In this document: positions 15,278 to 25,236 of the stretch, in pieces
How positions within the stretch are numbered: position 1 is the stretch's first letter
How the letters are laid out: each line of letters begins with the position of its first letter
From: Methylophaga sp.
GTDB lineage: Bacteria > Pseudomonadota > Gammaproteobacteria > Nitrosococcales > Methylophagaceae
DNA length: 64,000 bases
Assembly: GCF_009711715.1 (NCBI RefSeq)
Contig: NZ_VENF01000003.1
Location: 150,223-214,222, forward strand
Direction of reading: 5' to 3'
The notes under the pieces: model-generated
What the model was told of the DNA's origin: nothing
The model's database searches: none
What the model saw: only the letters and a program-made list of their open reading frames with translations
Program-made: the position numbers and the translations under genes

Positions 15278-17101
15278 ATGGAAAATATACTCGCTCACAT
15301 TAATAGTCCTGATGATTTGCGTCAGCTCGACAAAAAGCTGCTGCCGCAACTGGCGGAAGAACTGCGTGCGCTGATCATTGACAGCGTGCAGCAAACCGGT
15401 GGTCATATTTCCTCCAATCTGGGCGTGATTGAGCTGACACTGGCGCTGCATTATGTGTTTAATACGCCGGAAGATCGTCTGGTTTGGGACGTGGGTCATC
15501 AAAGTTATGTTCACAAAATCCTGACCGGCCGTCGCGACCGCATGAACACCATGCGTCAGCCAGGCGGCTTATCCGGTTTCCCCAAGCGCTGTGAAAGTGA
15601 ATATGACACTTTCGGTGTCGGTCATTCCAGCACCTCAATCAGTGCTGCACTGGGCATGGCCATTGCCGCTCAGGCCAATAATGATCCCCGTCATAGTGTC
15701 GCTATCATCGGTGACGGTGCTTTGACTGCGGGTCAGGCCTTTGAAGCGCTGGCCCATGCCGGTGATCTGAATACCAATCTTCTGGTCATTCTCAACGATA
15801 ACGAGATGTCTATCTCCAGAAACGTCGGCGGCATGGCCAATTATCTGGCCCGTTTGCTTTCCGGTAATTTCTATACCTCCGCCCGTGAAGGCAGTAAGCG
15901 GGTGCTGGAAAAAATACCGCCCGCCTGGGAAATTGCCCGCCGCGCCGAAGAGCATGTCAAAGGCATGATGATTCCGGGCACGCTGTTCGAGGAAATGGGT
16001 TTTAACTATATCGGCCCGATAGACGGTCATGATCTCGATACCCTGCTTGCCACACTGGGCAACCTGAAAAAACGTAAAGGCCCGCAGTTCCTGCATGTTG
16101 TGACCAAAAAAGGCAAAGGCTACGAGCCCGCTGAACAGCATCCCTGTAAATATCACGGTGTCAGCCCGGCCAACAGCAAATCCAAGGGCCCCAGCTACAC
16201 GCAGGTTTTTGGTCGCTGGCTGTGCGATATGGCTAGAAAAGACCCGGATCTTATCGGTATCACACCGGCGATGTGTGATGGCTCCGGCCTGAACCGTTTT
16301 GCAGAAGATTTTCCGGATCGCTATTTCGATGTGGGTATCGCCGAACAGCATTCGGTGACACTGGCAGCCGGTCTCGCCTGCGAAGGCAAAAAGCCGGTGG
16401 TGGCGATTTACTCGACGTTTCTGCAACGCGCTTATGATCAGTTGATTCATGATGTCGCGCTGCAGAACCTGCCGGTGTTGTTTGCTATCGATCGTGCCGG
16501 TCTGGTCGGTGCCGATGGCCCCACCCATGCCGGCAGTTTTGATTTAAGTTATTTGCGCTGTATCCCTAATATGCTGGTGATGGCACCGGCGGATGAGCAG
16601 GAATGCCGGCAGATGCTGACTACCGGTTTTCAGCATAACGGCCCCAGCGCAGTGCGTTATCCGCGAGGCAGCGGCATTGGCCGCGAGGTCGAGACCGGCC
16701 TGAGTACGCTTGAAATAGGCAAGGCGGAACTTCGCCGTCAGGGCGAAAAAGTCGCCATTCTCGCTTTTGGCAGCATGGTTGCGGCTGCAGAAGAAGCCGC
16801 CGCCAAAATCAATGCCACAGTGGTTAATATGCGCTTTGTGAAACCACTGGATACCGGCCTGATCGAAGCGATGGCCAACAGTCATGATTTGCTGATCACC
16901 ATCGAAGAAAATGCGGTCATGGGCGGCGCCGGCAGCGCAGTCAGTGAATACCTGCGGGATATCAATCACAGCGTGCCAATCAAACAGATGGGACTGCCGG
17001 ATAAGTTCATCGAACACGGCGTCCATCAACAGATGCTTTCTCAATGCGGACTCGATGCAACAGGAATTATCGATATGATTAATCGATTCTTTTCGGCATA
17101 A
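15278..17101 (+). CDS. dxs: 1-deoxy-D-xylulose-5-phosphate synthase
   Basis: A 607-residue thiamine diphosphate enzyme that condenses pyruvate and glyceraldehyde 3-phosphate at the entry of the MEP pathway. The ThDP/Mg motif begins [20 protein letters not shown] and closes with LNDNEMSIS. The transketolase-like centre shows [19 protein letters not shown] with the conserved Glu, and the C-terminal domain has [12 protein letters not shown]. It is slightly shorter at the N terminus than many family members. It follows ispA after 13 bases. Confidence 0.97.
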   Translation: MENILAHINSPDDLRQLDKKLLPQLAEELRALIIDSVQQTGGHISSNLGVIELTLALHYVFNTPEDRLVWDVGHQSYVHKILTGRRDRMNTMRQPGGLSGFPKRCESEYDTFGVGHSSTSISAALGMAIAAQANNDPRHSVAIIGDGALTAGQAFEALAHAGDLNTNLLVILNDNEMSISRNVGGMANYLARLLSGNFYTSAREGSKRVLEKIPPAWEIARRAEEHVKGMMIPGTLFEEMGFNYIGPIDGHDLDTLLATLGNLKKRKGPQFLHVVTKKGKGYEPAEQHPCKYHGVSPANSKSKGPSYTQVFGRWLCDMARKDPDLIGITPAMCDGSGLNRFAEDFPDRYFDVGIAEQHSVTLAAGLACEGKKPVVAIYSTFLQRAYDQLIHDVALQNLPVLFAIDRAGLVGADGPTHAGSFDLSYLRCIPNMLVMAPADEQECRQMLTTGFQHNGPSAVRYPRGSGIGREVETGLSTLEIGKAELRRQGEKVAILAFGSMVAAAEEAAAKINATVVNMRFVKPLDTGLIEAMANSHDLLITIEENAVMGGAGSAVSEYLRDINHSVPIKQMGLPDKFIEHGVHQQMLSQCGLDATGIIDMINRFFSA

Positions 17102-17145
17102 TATCCTGTTACCCCGATGAATTCCCGAGTATAATTGTCAACATT

Positions 17146-17526
17146 ATGAGCGCAAAGTACACCCTGAAGATCCTGGCAGATTTTGCATCGGCCCATACCC
17201 TCAGAGACTATCCTGGGGATTGCAGCCGTATGCATGGCCACAACTGGAAACTGGAGGTTGAGGTAACGGCCACGGCGCTGAATGAGCATGGCATGGGCAT
17301 GGATTTCAAGACCATGAAAACCGCTGCCCGTGAACTGGCCAAAACCCTGGATCACCGGTATCTGAACGACATTCCGCCGTTCGATACCATTAACCCGACG
17401 GCAGAAAATATCGCACGGTATTTCTATCAGAAACTCAGCGATACCCTGAATAATGACACTGCCAAGATTTCAGGTGTCACCCTGTGGGAAACAGACCGCG
17501 CCTGTGTGAAATATAGCGAGGAATAA
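17146..17526 (+). CDS. queD: 6-carboxytetrahydropterin synthase (QueD)
   Basis: A 126-residue PTPS-family enzyme of queuosine (preQ0) synthesis. The zinc histidines are in FASAHTL and MHGHNWKLEV. GDCSRMHGHNW holds the catalytic cysteine, and LWETDRACVKY holds the conserved Glu near the C terminus. It lies 4 bases before folE2, whose product makes its dihydroneopterin triphosphate substrate, so the two catalyse consecutive steps. Confidence 0.9.
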   Translation: MSAKYTLKILADFASAHTLRDYPGDCSRMHGHNWKLEVEVTATALNEHGMGMDFKTMKTAARELAKTLDHRYLNDIPPFDTINPTAENIARYFYQKLSDTLNNDTAKISGVTLWETDRACVKYSEE

Positions 17527-17530
17527 CTGA

Positions 17531-18337
17531 ATGAGTACAACGCCATCCAGCAAGAACGACGAAATCGAAGACGTACAGAATATTGCCGACCAGCGTAAAA
17601 TCGCCATCGATAAGGTAGGTATCAAAGATATCAAACACCCTATCAAGGTCAGCGACCGTACCACCGGTGAGCAACACACCGTGGCTAACTTCAATATGTA
17701 CGTGAACCTGCCGCATCATTTCAAAGGCACGCACATGTCTCGTTTCGTTGAAATCCTCAACCAGCACGAGCGCGAAATCACGGTCAAATCATTCCGTGAA
17801 ATGCTGGGTGAAATGACCGAACGTCTGGATGCCGAGTCCGGCTACATCGAAATGAACTTCCCCTACTTCGTCAACAAGGAAGCGCCGATTTCCAAAGTGC
17901 GCAGCCTGATGGATTACGATGTTACCTTTATCGGTGAAATCAAGGGTGATAAAACAGCCATGAACGTGAAGGTTGTTGTCCCTGTGACAAGCCTGTGCCC
18001 TTGCTCCAAGAATATCTCGGACTATGGTGCCCATAACCAGCGTTCACACGTGACTTTAACGGTGCGGGTTGAAAGCTTTGTCTGGATTGAAGACCTGATT
18101 GACCTGGTAGAGAAACAGGCCTCCTGCGAAATCTACGGTCTGCTGAAGCGTCCGGATGAGAAATATGTCACTGAGCGTGCCTATGACAACCCGAAATTCG
18201 TGGAAGATATGGTGCGTGATGTTGCTGCACAACTGAATGAAGACAAGCGCATTACTGCCTATATCGTGGAATCAGAAAACTTTGAATCTATCCACAATCA
18301 CTCGGCCTATGCGCTTATCAGCAAAGGCTTCGATTGA
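17531..18337 (+). CDS. folE2: GTP cyclohydrolase IB
   Basis: A 268-residue GTP cyclohydrolase of the FolE2 (type IB) family, which converts GTP to dihydroneopterin triphosphate for folate and queuosine. The family motif [20 protein letters not shown] is at about residues 155-174, and [11 protein letters not shown] is near the end. FolE2 does not depend strictly on zinc and in some bacteria replaces zinc-requiring FolE under zinc limitation. Its place directly after queD favours a role in queuosine. A strong terminator follows. Confidence 0.95.
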   Translation: MSTTPSSKNDEIEDVQNIADQRKIAIDKVGIKDIKHPIKVSDRTTGEQHTVANFNMYVNLPHHFKGTHMSRFVEILNQHEREITVKSFREMLGEMTERLDAESGYIEMNFPYFVNKEAPISKVRSLMDYDVTFIGEIKGDKTAMNVKVVVPVTSLCPCSKNISDYGAHNQRSHVTLTVRVESFVWIEDLIDLVEKQASCEIYGLLKRPDEKYVTERAYDNPKFVEDMVRDVAAQLNEDKRITAYIVESENFESIHNHSAYALISKGFD

Positions 18338-18352
18338 TTAGCGCGTTGAGAT

Positions 18353-18382
18353 AAAAAAGCCCGGTTCGCCGGGCTTTTTTTT
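18353..18382. terminator. Bidirectional rho-independent terminator
   Basis: AGCCCGG-TTCG-CCGGGCT is flanked by an A-run on the left and eight Ts on the right. It ends folE2 and, on the other strand, the convergent protease gene. Confidence 0.92.
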
Positions 18383-18384
18383 GC

Positions 18385-19029
18385 TCAGTATTTTTGCCGC
18401 AAATCCAGCCGCTCACCGTTATGTTCGATATCCAGCTGTCCCAGAAATGTCATGCCCAGCAGGGCCGTGGACGGTTCCGGTCCGTCCAGCACCACCGCCC
18501 CCACGTTATAGACCTTGATATCATCAATCTGCACATAGTCGAGCGTGACTTTATAACCAAAGCCGGTACCGGAAGCCGTTCGCACACCGACCTGCTCGCC
18601 ACGATAAAAATCAATACCCAGCCTTTCCGCTGTGGCCGCATTCAGCGCTACCGAGAAAGCGCCGGTGTCGACCAGAAAATCGACGGTGTAACCGTTCACC
18701 GTACCAGTGGTCAGATACATGCCATCAGTGGGCCAGAGGCTGACCTGGGGTTGTTCCGGTGGCGGCGAAAACTGCGTACTGATGCGATCACCGAGCGGAA
18801 AAGTCTGTCTTTCGCCTTTAATTTCCAGCACCGCTTCGCTACTGTTGGCCGCGATCAGCTTGATCCCTTCCGGTGTACTCTTACCGACCTTGAGCAGGTG
18901 CCGCTCACCATTGACTTCAACCACCGCCTTGTCAGCAAACAGGCCGACGACGAGGATATCGAGTTCTTCAGCCGCTGCTGCAAGACTGTTTAACAGTATA
19001 ATAAGCGCGGTAAACCAATATTTCGTCAT
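18385..19029 (-). CDS. Periplasmic retropepsin-like aspartic protease
   Basis: A 214-residue exported protein. The signal peptide is residues 1-21 (TKYWFTALIILLNSLAAAAEE). The C-terminal half is a retroviral-type aspartyl protease domain with the active-site motif VDFLVDTGAFSVAL (D-T-G) and the closing ALLGMTFLGQLDIE. The first half has two short beta repeats. The ATG at 19029 is preferred (GGA upstream and a clean signal peptide), with 19041 possible. TIGR02281-like proteins of this type are clan AA proteases of unknown target. It is convergent with folE2. Confidence 0.82.
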   Translation of the reverse strand: MTKYWFTALIILLNSLAAAAEELDILVVGLFADKAVVEVNGERHLLKVGKSTPEGIKLIAANSSEAVLEIKGERQTFPLGDRISTQFSPPPEQPQVSLWPTDGMYLTTGTVNGYTVDFLVDTGAFSVALNAATAERLGIDFYRGEQVGVRTASGTGFGYKVTLDYVQIDDIKVYNVGAVVLDGPEPSTALLGMTFLGQLDIEHNGERLDLRQKY

Positions 19030-19057
19030 GATTTTTTCCATTTTCAAGCAGGCTTAA

Positions 19058-20173
19058 ATGAGTGTTCAACCCTATCCTTCCGTGACCGGCGTGATTCTGG
19101 CGGGTGGTCTTGCCCGCCGTATGGGCGGCGGTGATAAAGGTTTGCTCCTTTATCAGGGCCGTGCCATGGTTCGTCATGCTGCCAGCGCCATGCTGCCTCA
19201 GGTCGACACGCTTATTATTAACGCTAACCGCAATATTGACCAGTATCAGCAGCTCGGTTATCCCGTGGTCAGCGATTCGATTGAAGGTTTTCACGGGCCA
19301 CTGGCCGGCATGCTCACCGCGATGGAAAACACCGATGCGGACTATATTCTTACCGCGCCCTGTGACTCGCCTTTCATCTCCCCTGTCTTGCGCCGGCGGA
19401 TGATGGAAACCATGCTGATGAACGGCAAGGAGCTCGCTGTGGCCAGTGATGGCGAGCGCTTACAGCCCGTGTTCAGCCTGATACCAACCCGGCTTAAAGG
19501 TGAACTCCGTGCCTTTCTGAAACAGGGTGAGCGCAAAATCGACCGCTGGCTAACGCAATACAAGCTGGCTGAAGTCGACTTCTCTGATCAGCCCGAAACT
19601 TTTGTAAACTTCAATCACCCGGAAGATCTTGAGCGTGCTGCCAATGTTAAAGCCCCGTTACCGATGCTCGGTATTGCGGCATTCAGTGGTACCGGTAAAA
19701 CCACCTTACTGACTCAGTTGCTGCCGGTCTTGAATCAGCGCGGGCTGCGGGTCGCCGTGATCAAACATGCCCATCATAACTTCGATATCGATAAGCCCGG
19801 CAAGGACAGTTATGAAATCCGTGAAGCCGGCGCGCAGCAAATGCTGATTGCATCATCACGGATGATGGCATTGATGGAGAAAAGCGAGAATGCAGATAAC
19901 GATCCGCGACTCGTCGACTTATTGCCCCGGCTGGATGTCAGCAAACTCGATCTGATTCTGGTCGAAGGTTTCAAGCATGAGCTCATTCCCAAGATAGAAC
20001 TGCATCGACCCAGCCTTGGAAAACCACTGCTTTTCAGGGATGATCCACAGATTATTGCCATCGCCTCCGATGAAGCCGTTGCTGACACTGATGCAGTGCA
20101 CAAGCTGGACATCAATGATATCGGGGCCATCGCTGACTTTATCGAACAATTTTTGCATTCATGGACCGCCTGA
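19058..20173 (+). CDS. mobAB: MobA-MobB fusion (molybdenum cofactor guanylyltransferase / MGD protein B)
   Basis: A 371-residue fusion. Residues 1-195 are MobA, the GTP:molybdopterin guanylyltransferase, with VILAGGLARRMGGGDKGLL and APCDSPF. Residues 203-371 are MobB, a GTPase-like adaptor with the P-loop AAFSGTGKTTLLTQLL and VIKHAHHNFDIDKPGKDSY. The two are separate genes in Escherichia coli. The fusion and the overlapping moeA show a molybdenum cofactor operon. No molybdoenzyme gene is in the window. Confidence 0.93.
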   Translation: MSVQPYPSVTGVILAGGLARRMGGGDKGLLLYQGRAMVRHAASAMLPQVDTLIINANRNIDQYQQLGYPVVSDSIEGFHGPLAGMLTAMENTDADYILTAPCDSPFISPVLRRRMMETMLMNGKELAVASDGERLQPVFSLIPTRLKGELRAFLKQGERKIDRWLTQYKLAEVDFSDQPETFVNFNHPEDLERAANVKAPLPMLGIAAFSGTGKTTLLTQLLPVLNQRGLRVAVIKHAHHNFDIDKPGKDSYEIREAGAQQMLIASSRMMALMEKSENADNDPRLVDLLPRLDVSKLDLILVEGFKHELIPKIELHRPSLGKPLLFRDDPQIIAIASDEAVADTDAVHKLDINDIGAIADFIEQFLHSWTA

Positions 20174-21435
20174 CTATGGCCGAATTTACTCCCCAACCCA
20201 GTTGTGCCGATCCGCAGGATCAGCAAAGTCTCAGTGTTGAAGAGGCACGTGCCCAGATTGAACAGTTACTGACACCGGTCAGCAGCTGGCAGAAACTCGC
20301 CCTGCGTGAAGCGCTGGGTCATATTCTGCATGCGCCGGTGATTTCCCCACTGCAGGTGCCGCCGCATAACAACTCGGCGATGGATGGCTATGCCATTCAC
20401 AGCGGGGATATGCAGGCTGACAGTTACTCGCTGAGATTGGTGGGTACCGCCTTTGCCGGTCAGCCTTATCAGGGGCCTGTCGCTCGCGGGGAATGCGTGC
20501 GGATCATGACCGGCGCAATGATGCCGCCGGAATGCGATACCGTGATCATGCAGGAACACGTTGAAGTCAACGGTGAACAGATTACGGTTCACGGTGATCA
20601 TCAGCCCGGACAGAATGTACGCATGGCTGGTGAAGATATTCAACAGGGTCAGACCGTTTTGCCGGCAGGTCATCGTATTATGCCGGCTGATATGGGACTG
20701 ATTGCCTCGCTGGGTATCGGTGAAATCAGGGTCAAACGTAAAATCAGGGTCGCCTTTTTCTCCACCGGCGATGAACTGCGTTCTATTGGCGAACCACTGG
20801 AAGCCGGTCAGATTTACGACAGTAACCGCTACACACTCTACGGCATGCTCAAAAGGCTTGATGCCGATGTGCTCGATATGGGTGTGATACCCGATGAAAA
20901 AGCCGCGCTCAAAAATGCGCTGGCTCAAGCAGCCGCCGAAGCCGATGTGGTCATCACTTCCGGTGGCGTATCGGTCGGTGATGCGGATTACGTGAAGGAA
21001 ATGCTGGCTGAACTGGGCCAGGTCAATTTCTGGAAAATCGCGATGAAACCCGGTCGTCCGCTCGCCTTTGGTAAAATAAATGACGCCCTGTTCTTCGGTC
21101 TGCCCGGCAACCCGGTGTCGGTGATGGTGACCTTCTATCAGTTTGTGCAGCCGGCTTTGAAAAAAATGGCTGGTGAGAATGCGCACCCGCTGCCTTTAAT
21201 GCAGGTGGAAACTGACAGCCGAATCCGCAAACGACCCGGCCGTTTCGAATTTCAGCGCGGCATTCTGTTTGAAGATGAAATCGGCCGCCTGAAAGTAAAC
21301 ACCACCGGACAGCAGGGCTCGGGCATTCTGCGCTCGATGAGCGTAGCCAACTGCTTCATCCTGCTGGATGAAGACTGTGACGGCATTGAGCCCGGCACTC
21401 TCGTTACCGTTCAACCTTTTGCAGGTCTGGTTTAA
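20161..21435 (+). CDS. moeA: Molybdopterin molybdotransferase
   Basis: A 424-residue MoeA that inserts molybdate into adenylated molybdopterin. Seen are [20 protein letters not shown] near residue 65, [31 protein letters not shown] and [13 protein letters not shown]. The start at 20161 overlaps mobAB by 13 bases. An ATG at 20176 just after the mobAB stop is an equally good start, and neither has a strong ribosome site. It is followed after 2 bases by ttcA. Confidence 0.95.
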   Translation: MDRLTMAEFTPQPSCADPQDQQSLSVEEARAQIEQLLTPVSSWQKLALREALGHILHAPVISPLQVPPHNNSAMDGYAIHSGDMQADSYSLRLVGTAFAGQPYQGPVARGECVRIMTGAMMPPECDTVIMQEHVEVNGEQITVHGDHQPGQNVRMAGEDIQQGQTVLPAGHRIMPADMGLIASLGIGEIRVKRKIRVAFFSTGDELRSIGEPLEAGQIYDSNRYTLYGMLKRLDADVLDMGVIPDEKAALKNALAQAAAEADVVITSGGVSVGDADYVKEMLAELGQVNFWKIAMKPGRPLAFGKINDALFFGLPGNPVSVMVTFYQFVQPALKKMAGENAHPLPLMQVETDSRIRKRPGRFEFQRGILFEDEIGRLKVNTTGQQGSGILRSMSVANCFILLDEDCDGIEPGTLVTVQPFAGLV

Positions 21436-21437
21436 TC

Positions 21438-22301
21438 ATGTCTGAAGCACTCGTAAAGCAACAACGCGAATTCAATAAACTGCGTAAGCGTCTGCGCCGC
21501 AATGTCGGCCAGGCTATCGCCGATTACAATATGATTCAGGACGGAGACAAGGTCATGGTATGCCTCTCGGGCGGCAAGGACAGTTACACCATGCTGGATA
21601 TCCTGATTAATCTGCGCGACCATGCACCGATTAATTTCGAACTGATAGCGGTCAATCTGGATCAGAAGCAGCCCGGCTTCCCGGAACATGTGCTGCCGGA
21701 ATATCTGTCGTCGATTGATGTGCCTTTTCATATTATCGAAAAAGACACCTACAGTATCGTCAAGGAAGTCGTACCGGAAGGCAAAACCACCTGCGGCATC
21801 TGCTCGCGGCTGCGCCGCGGTTCACTCTATGGCTATGCCCGTGAAAACGGCATCAGCAAAATCGCATTGGGCCACCACCGCGACGATATTATTGAAACCC
21901 TGTTCCTGAACATGTTCTACGGGAGCAAGATCAAGGCCATGCCGCCCAAGCTGCTCAGTGATGATAAAAGCAATATCGTGATTCGGCCTTTGGCCTATGC
22001 CTGTGAGGCTGACATTGCCCGTTATGCCGAGGCGATGCAATTCCCGATTATTCCCTGCAATCTGTGCGGTTCACAGGAAAACCTGCAACGTCAGAAAATC
22101 AAGGAAATGCTGCAAAGTTGGGAACGGGAAACCCCCGGGCGACTGGAAAATATCTTCCGCAGTATTCAGAACATCTCGCCATCTCAGCTGGCTGATGCAG
22201 ATTTATTTAACTTCACTGATCTGGAACTGGAACGTGAAGAATCCGCTGAAGAGAAAAATCTGTTTTCGGATGATCTGCAGCAACCGGCTCTGGCCCGCTG
22301 A
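21438..22301 (+). CDS. ttcA: tRNA 2-thiocytidine(32) synthetase
   Basis: A 287-residue ATP-pyrophosphatase. The PP-loop [14 protein letters not shown] is near residue 40. Cysteines in [13 protein letters not shown] and the C-terminal [15 protein letters not shown] match the 4Fe-4S cluster sites of TtcA, which thiolates C32 of some tRNAs. It follows moeA after 2 bases. Thiolation and Moco share sulfur mobilisation in principle, but no direct link is visible. Confidence 0.96.
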   Translation: MSEALVKQQREFNKLRKRLRRNVGQAIADYNMIQDGDKVMVCLSGGKDSYTMLDILINLRDHAPINFELIAVNLDQKQPGFPEHVLPEYLSSIDVPFHIIEKDTYSIVKEVVPEGKTTCGICSRLRRGSLYGYARENGISKIALGHHRDDIIETLFLNMFYGSKIKAMPPKLLSDDKSNIVIRPLAYACEADIARYAEAMQFPIIPCNLCGSQENLQRQKIKEMLQSWERETPGRLENIFRSIQNISPSQLADADLFNFTDLELEREESAEEKNLFSDDLQQPALAR

Positions 22302-22376
22302 GATTATTAAACCGGTATTTGGAAAGAAAGTTATCACCAGTTAGCAAGCAAATTATTCTTGCTTGATAAGATTCAC

Positions 22377-22493
22377 CGCTAAGTCATTGAATCTCTCAAA
22401 AATTAATATAAGTTATTGTTTTTAATTAGCAATTTATTATTGACGAGATTTTAACCATTGCCGTGCAGGCTGTTACAGAATAATGACTTAGCG
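22377..22493. repeat. AT-rich interval bounded by a 12-base inverted repeat
   Basis: CGCTAAGTCATT (22377-22388) and AATGACTTAGCG (22482-22493) are perfect inverted copies bounding about 93 bases of AT-rich DNA. No coding potential is seen. A small hairpin CAAGCAA/TTGCTTG lies just left (22345-22365). Function unknown. Confidence 0.5.
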
Positions 22494-22506
22494 ATTTTCC
22501 CATCAG

Positions 22507-22547
22507 TTAACCACAGAGTTATCCACAGAAAATGTGGGTAACTCTGT
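22507..22547. promoter_or_regulatory. Cluster of DnaA-box-like sites within a strong hairpin
   Basis: TTATCCACA (22519-22527) is a consensus DnaA box. TTAACCACA (22507-22515) and, inverted, TGTGGGTAA (22533-22541) each differ by one base. The last two face each other in a 15-base stem (22513-22527 with 22533-22547, one T-G pair). The AT-rich interval lies just upstream. It may titrate DnaA, form an RNA hairpin after ttcA, or be chance. Confidence 0.45.
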
Positions 22548-22573
22548 AAGTCACTGATCAAGACTGCAAGTGC

Positions 22574-22966
22574 TTATTTTTGCAGTGGTGGTGGCGTAAA
22601 ATCTTCCGCAAACTCCAATGCATTACCATCAGGATCCCGGCAGAAAAACGCGGCCCGTCCGGACTTACTGCGCGAATATTCAATATTGGCCGCATCCAGC
22701 CGGGTTGCCAAAGCCTCCAGATCCTCGACAACCAGTGCCAGGTGGCGATCACGGCCACCATGAGCCGGACGGCCTTCAGTGGAATCCGGATTGGGCAACT
22801 GCATCAGGTGAATCATCTGATCGTCACCGATATCCAGCCAGGCGCCGTCAAACGGAAAGTCGGGGCGATTGGGATTGAGCGGCAACTGCAGCACATCACA
22901 ATAGAATTTAAGTGAGCGCGGAACATCTTCGACAAGGAAACTGGCGTGCGCGATTGATTTGATCAT
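22574..22966 (-). CDS. VOC family (glyoxalase fold) protein
   Basis: A 130-residue VOC protein with two beta-alpha-beta modules. MIKSIAHASFLVEDVPRSLK opens the first (candidate ligand H7). RHLALVVEDLEALATRL opens the second (candidate H73), and DPDGNALEFAED gives a C-terminal Glu. The pattern resembles glyoxalase I or fosfomycin-resistance type metalloproteins, but the substrate is unknown. It is a single gene, 272 bases from ttcA and convergent with it. Confidence 0.82.
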   Translation of the reverse strand: MIKSIAHASFLVEDVPRSLKFYCDVLQLPLNPNRPDFPFDGAWLDIGDDQMIHLMQLPNPDSTEGRPAHGGRDRHLALVVEDLEALATRLDAANIEYSRSKSGRAAFFCRDPDGNALEFAEDFTPPPLQK

Positions 22967-23066
22967 GCTTTAACCCGATTGGTTGATGAAAAACAATCTG
23001 CTTGCCACTGTAAGGCAAAACAGCTGATTGCTTATTTTAACGTGAAGCGACAGCTGTACCCAAGAT

Positions 23067-23951
23067 TCAGGGCATTTTACCGAGTCGTGCCATGCCGTAG
23101 GCGGCGATGAATATCAGTGCCCCGCCCAGCCATTCAGCACCACTCATACTTTCATCCGTCAGCAGCCAGGCGGATACTGCTGCGACCAGCAATTCAAACA
23201 GCATCAAAATGGCTGCACGGAATACGGCAATGCGCGCCAGCCCATAAAGCACTGCCACGGTCATTGACACAAAAGCCAGGCCGCCGAATATGGCCACCAT
23301 GAGCCAGATATTGATGCTGACCTCGGGTAGTGTGGCCTGCTGCAGGAAAAGCACGGCAATCGCCACAATCACCACGCCCCAGTAAACAGTAAAAGTTTTG
23401 ATTTCCATCGGCACTACCGCCAGCTTGCGGCTGAGCACGTTATTTACCGAAAACATAAAACTGGCAAACAGCGCCAGCCAGTCAGCCAGCCCGTGTGGCC
23501 AGGGAAAGCCGATTTCCGGATGCCACAGCATCATAAAAGTGCCTGACATCGCGATCAGAATCATCAGCAGCGACTGCCGCGATATACGTTCACCCAGCCA
23601 CCAGTGACCGAGTAGCACAGACCACAGTGGGGACAGGTAAAACAGCAGCATCACGCGCACGACTTCACCTTCAATCAGGGCCACCAGAAAAGCCAGGTTG
23701 GTCAGTCCGGCTGCCAGCGCCAGGGCCCATAGTGTCGGTGGCCAGTGATGCTGAAGCCGTTTTCTGATCCAGAGCAGTTGTGCCGTCGCCGTCAGTGCCG
23801 CAGCGACATAGGCAATCAGGGTCGTCCACACCACCGGCATACCGACTTGTTCCAGCAAACGCATCGGATACCAGATAAGTCCCCACATCGCGGCAGAGAA
23901 GAGGATGGCACCGACGGCCAGTGAATATTCTTTGTTGTATGTATTACTCAT
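23067..23951 (-). CDS. EamA/DMT family transporter
   Basis: A 294-residue inner-membrane protein with about ten hydrophobic segments arranged as two EamA repeats (about 10-140 and 155-290). It is a drug/metabolite-type exporter or importer of unknown substrate. The ATG at 23951 is preferred over the GTG at 23957 because AAGGTG lies at ribosome-site distance. It is divergent from dapC over 70 bases, where TATAAT at 23988-23993 may serve dapC. Confidence 0.88.
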   Translation of the reverse strand: MSNTYNKEYSLAVGAILFSAAMWGLIWYPMRLLEQVGMPVVWTTLIAYVAAALTATAQLLWIRKRLQHHWPPTLWALALAAGLTNLAFLVALIEGEVVRVMLLFYLSPLWSVLLGHWWLGERISRQSLLMILIAMSGTFMMLWHPEIGFPWPHGLADWLALFASFMFSVNNVLSRKLAVVPMEIKTFTVYWGVVIVAIAVLFLQQATLPEVSINIWLMVAIFGGLAFVSMTVAVLYGLARIAVFRAAILMLFELLVAAVSAWLLTDESMSGAEWLGGALIFIAAYGMARLGKMP

Positions 23952-24023
23952 CGCCACACCTTATACCACGAGAGGCAGCTAACCCGTTATAATGGTCTGA
24001 TTTTTCATTCTTCTCTGGTCGTT

Positions 24024-25220
24024 ATGAATCCGGAACTGGCAAAACTGCATCCCTATCCTTTTGAAAAACTGGCGCAGCTCAAACAAGGTTGTCATCCGCC
24101 GGAGGACCTGCCCCATATTGCGCTTTCAATCGGTGAACCCAAACACCCGACACCCGGCTTTATCACTGAAGCGGTGATTACTCACCTGCATGGATTGTCG
24201 AGCTATCCGACCACAGCCGGCACGAATGAACTGCGTCATGCGATCGCAACCTGGCTGGATCAACGGTTTCAGCTGGACGGTCATATCAATGCCATGACCC
24301 AGGTCTTACCGGTTAACGGCACCCGTGAAGCCTTGTTTTCCTTCGCTCAGGCCGTGATCGACCGCAGTGAAAATCCGCTGGTCGTGATGCCCAATCCTTT
24401 CTATCAGATTTATGAAGGCGCCGCGATTCTGGCCGGTGCCGAACCGTTTTATCTTAACTGCGATGCGGGAAATGGCTTTATTCCTGATTTTGAATCAGTC
24501 AGTGAAGCCACCTGGCAGCGCTGCCAGCTCTTGTATATCTGCAGCCCGGGCAATCCGACCGGCGCCGTGATTGATGAACAAACCCTGCAGCGACTTATCG
24601 AACTGGCTCACCAGCATGATTTTGTGATTGCCGCCGATGAGTGCTACTCGGAAATTTACCATGATGAAGCACAGCCACCGGTGGGCCTGCTGCAAGCTGC
24701 CTATAACGGTGGATACACGGATATGAGCCGCTGCGTGGTCTTCCACAGCCTGTCCAAGCGTTCCAATGCACCGGGCTTGCGCAGTGGTTTTGTCGCCGGT
24801 GATGCCGCCATTCTCAAACAATTTCTGCGTTACCGGACCTATCACGGTTGTTCGATGCCTCCGGCGACCCAGGCTGCCTCGATTTCAGCCTGGGAGGATG
24901 AAGCGCATGTGGCGCATAACCGCGATCTTTATCGGGAAAAATTCGAAGCGGTTCTGGAAATCCTGTCACCGGTCATGAACGTCTACATGCCGGAAGCCAG
25001 CTTTTATTTATGGGCGGAGACACCGCTTGCCGACACCGAATTTGCCCGTCAGCTGTTTGAACAGCAGAATGTCACCGTTTTACCGGGCAGCTATCTGGGG
25101 CGTGACACGGCCGAAGGCAACCCGGGTGCCAACCGCGTTCGTATGGCCCTGGTGGCACCACTGGAAGAATGTATTGAGGCTGCTCACCGCATCCGCAGCC
25201 TGATCGAAAAATTAAATTAA
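24024..25220 (+). CDS. dapC: Succinyldiaminopimelate transaminase
   Basis: A 398-residue class I PLP aminotransferase. The Schiff-base lysine is in [17 protein letters not shown] near residue 245. [11 protein letters not shown] and the C-terminal NRVRMALV are also typical. DapC makes N-succinyl-LL-2,6-diaminopimelate and fits between dapD (next gene) and dapE (26.5 kb). The start with [16 protein letters not shown] is the usual one of the family. A TATAAT hexamer is 31 bases upstream. Confidence 0.94.
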   Translation: MNPELAKLHPYPFEKLAQLKQGCHPPEDLPHIALSIGEPKHPTPGFITEAVITHLHGLSSYPTTAGTNELRHAIATWLDQRFQLDGHINAMTQVLPVNGTREALFSFAQAVIDRSENPLVVMPNPFYQIYEGAAILAGAEPFYLNCDAGNGFIPDFESVSEATWQRCQLLYICSPGNPTGAVIDEQTLQRLIELAHQHDFVIAADECYSEIYHDEAQPPVGLLQAAYNGGYTDMSRCVVFHSLSKRSNAPGLRSGFVAGDAAILKQFLRYRTYHGCSMPPATQAASISAWEDEAHVAHNRDLYREKFEAVLEILSPVMNVYMPEASFYLWAETPLADTEFARQLFEQQNVTVLPGSYLGRDTAEGNPGANRVRMALVAPLEECIEAAHRIRSLIEKLN

Positions 25221-25236
25221 ATCAATGGAGAACCTC

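Noticed and set aside
15635..16528. Minus-strand open frame of 297 codons inside dxs
   Set aside because: Shadow of dxs: no motif, and dxs is certain from its thiamine and transketolase motifs.
20266..21186. Minus-strand open frame of 306 codons inside moeA
   Set aside because: Antisense shadow rich in His/Arg from codon bias of moeA.
22302..22573. Chromosomal replication origin
   Set aside because: Only three DnaA-like boxes and none of the usual origin neighbours (dnaA, mnmG, rpmH); kept only as a DnaA-box cluster.
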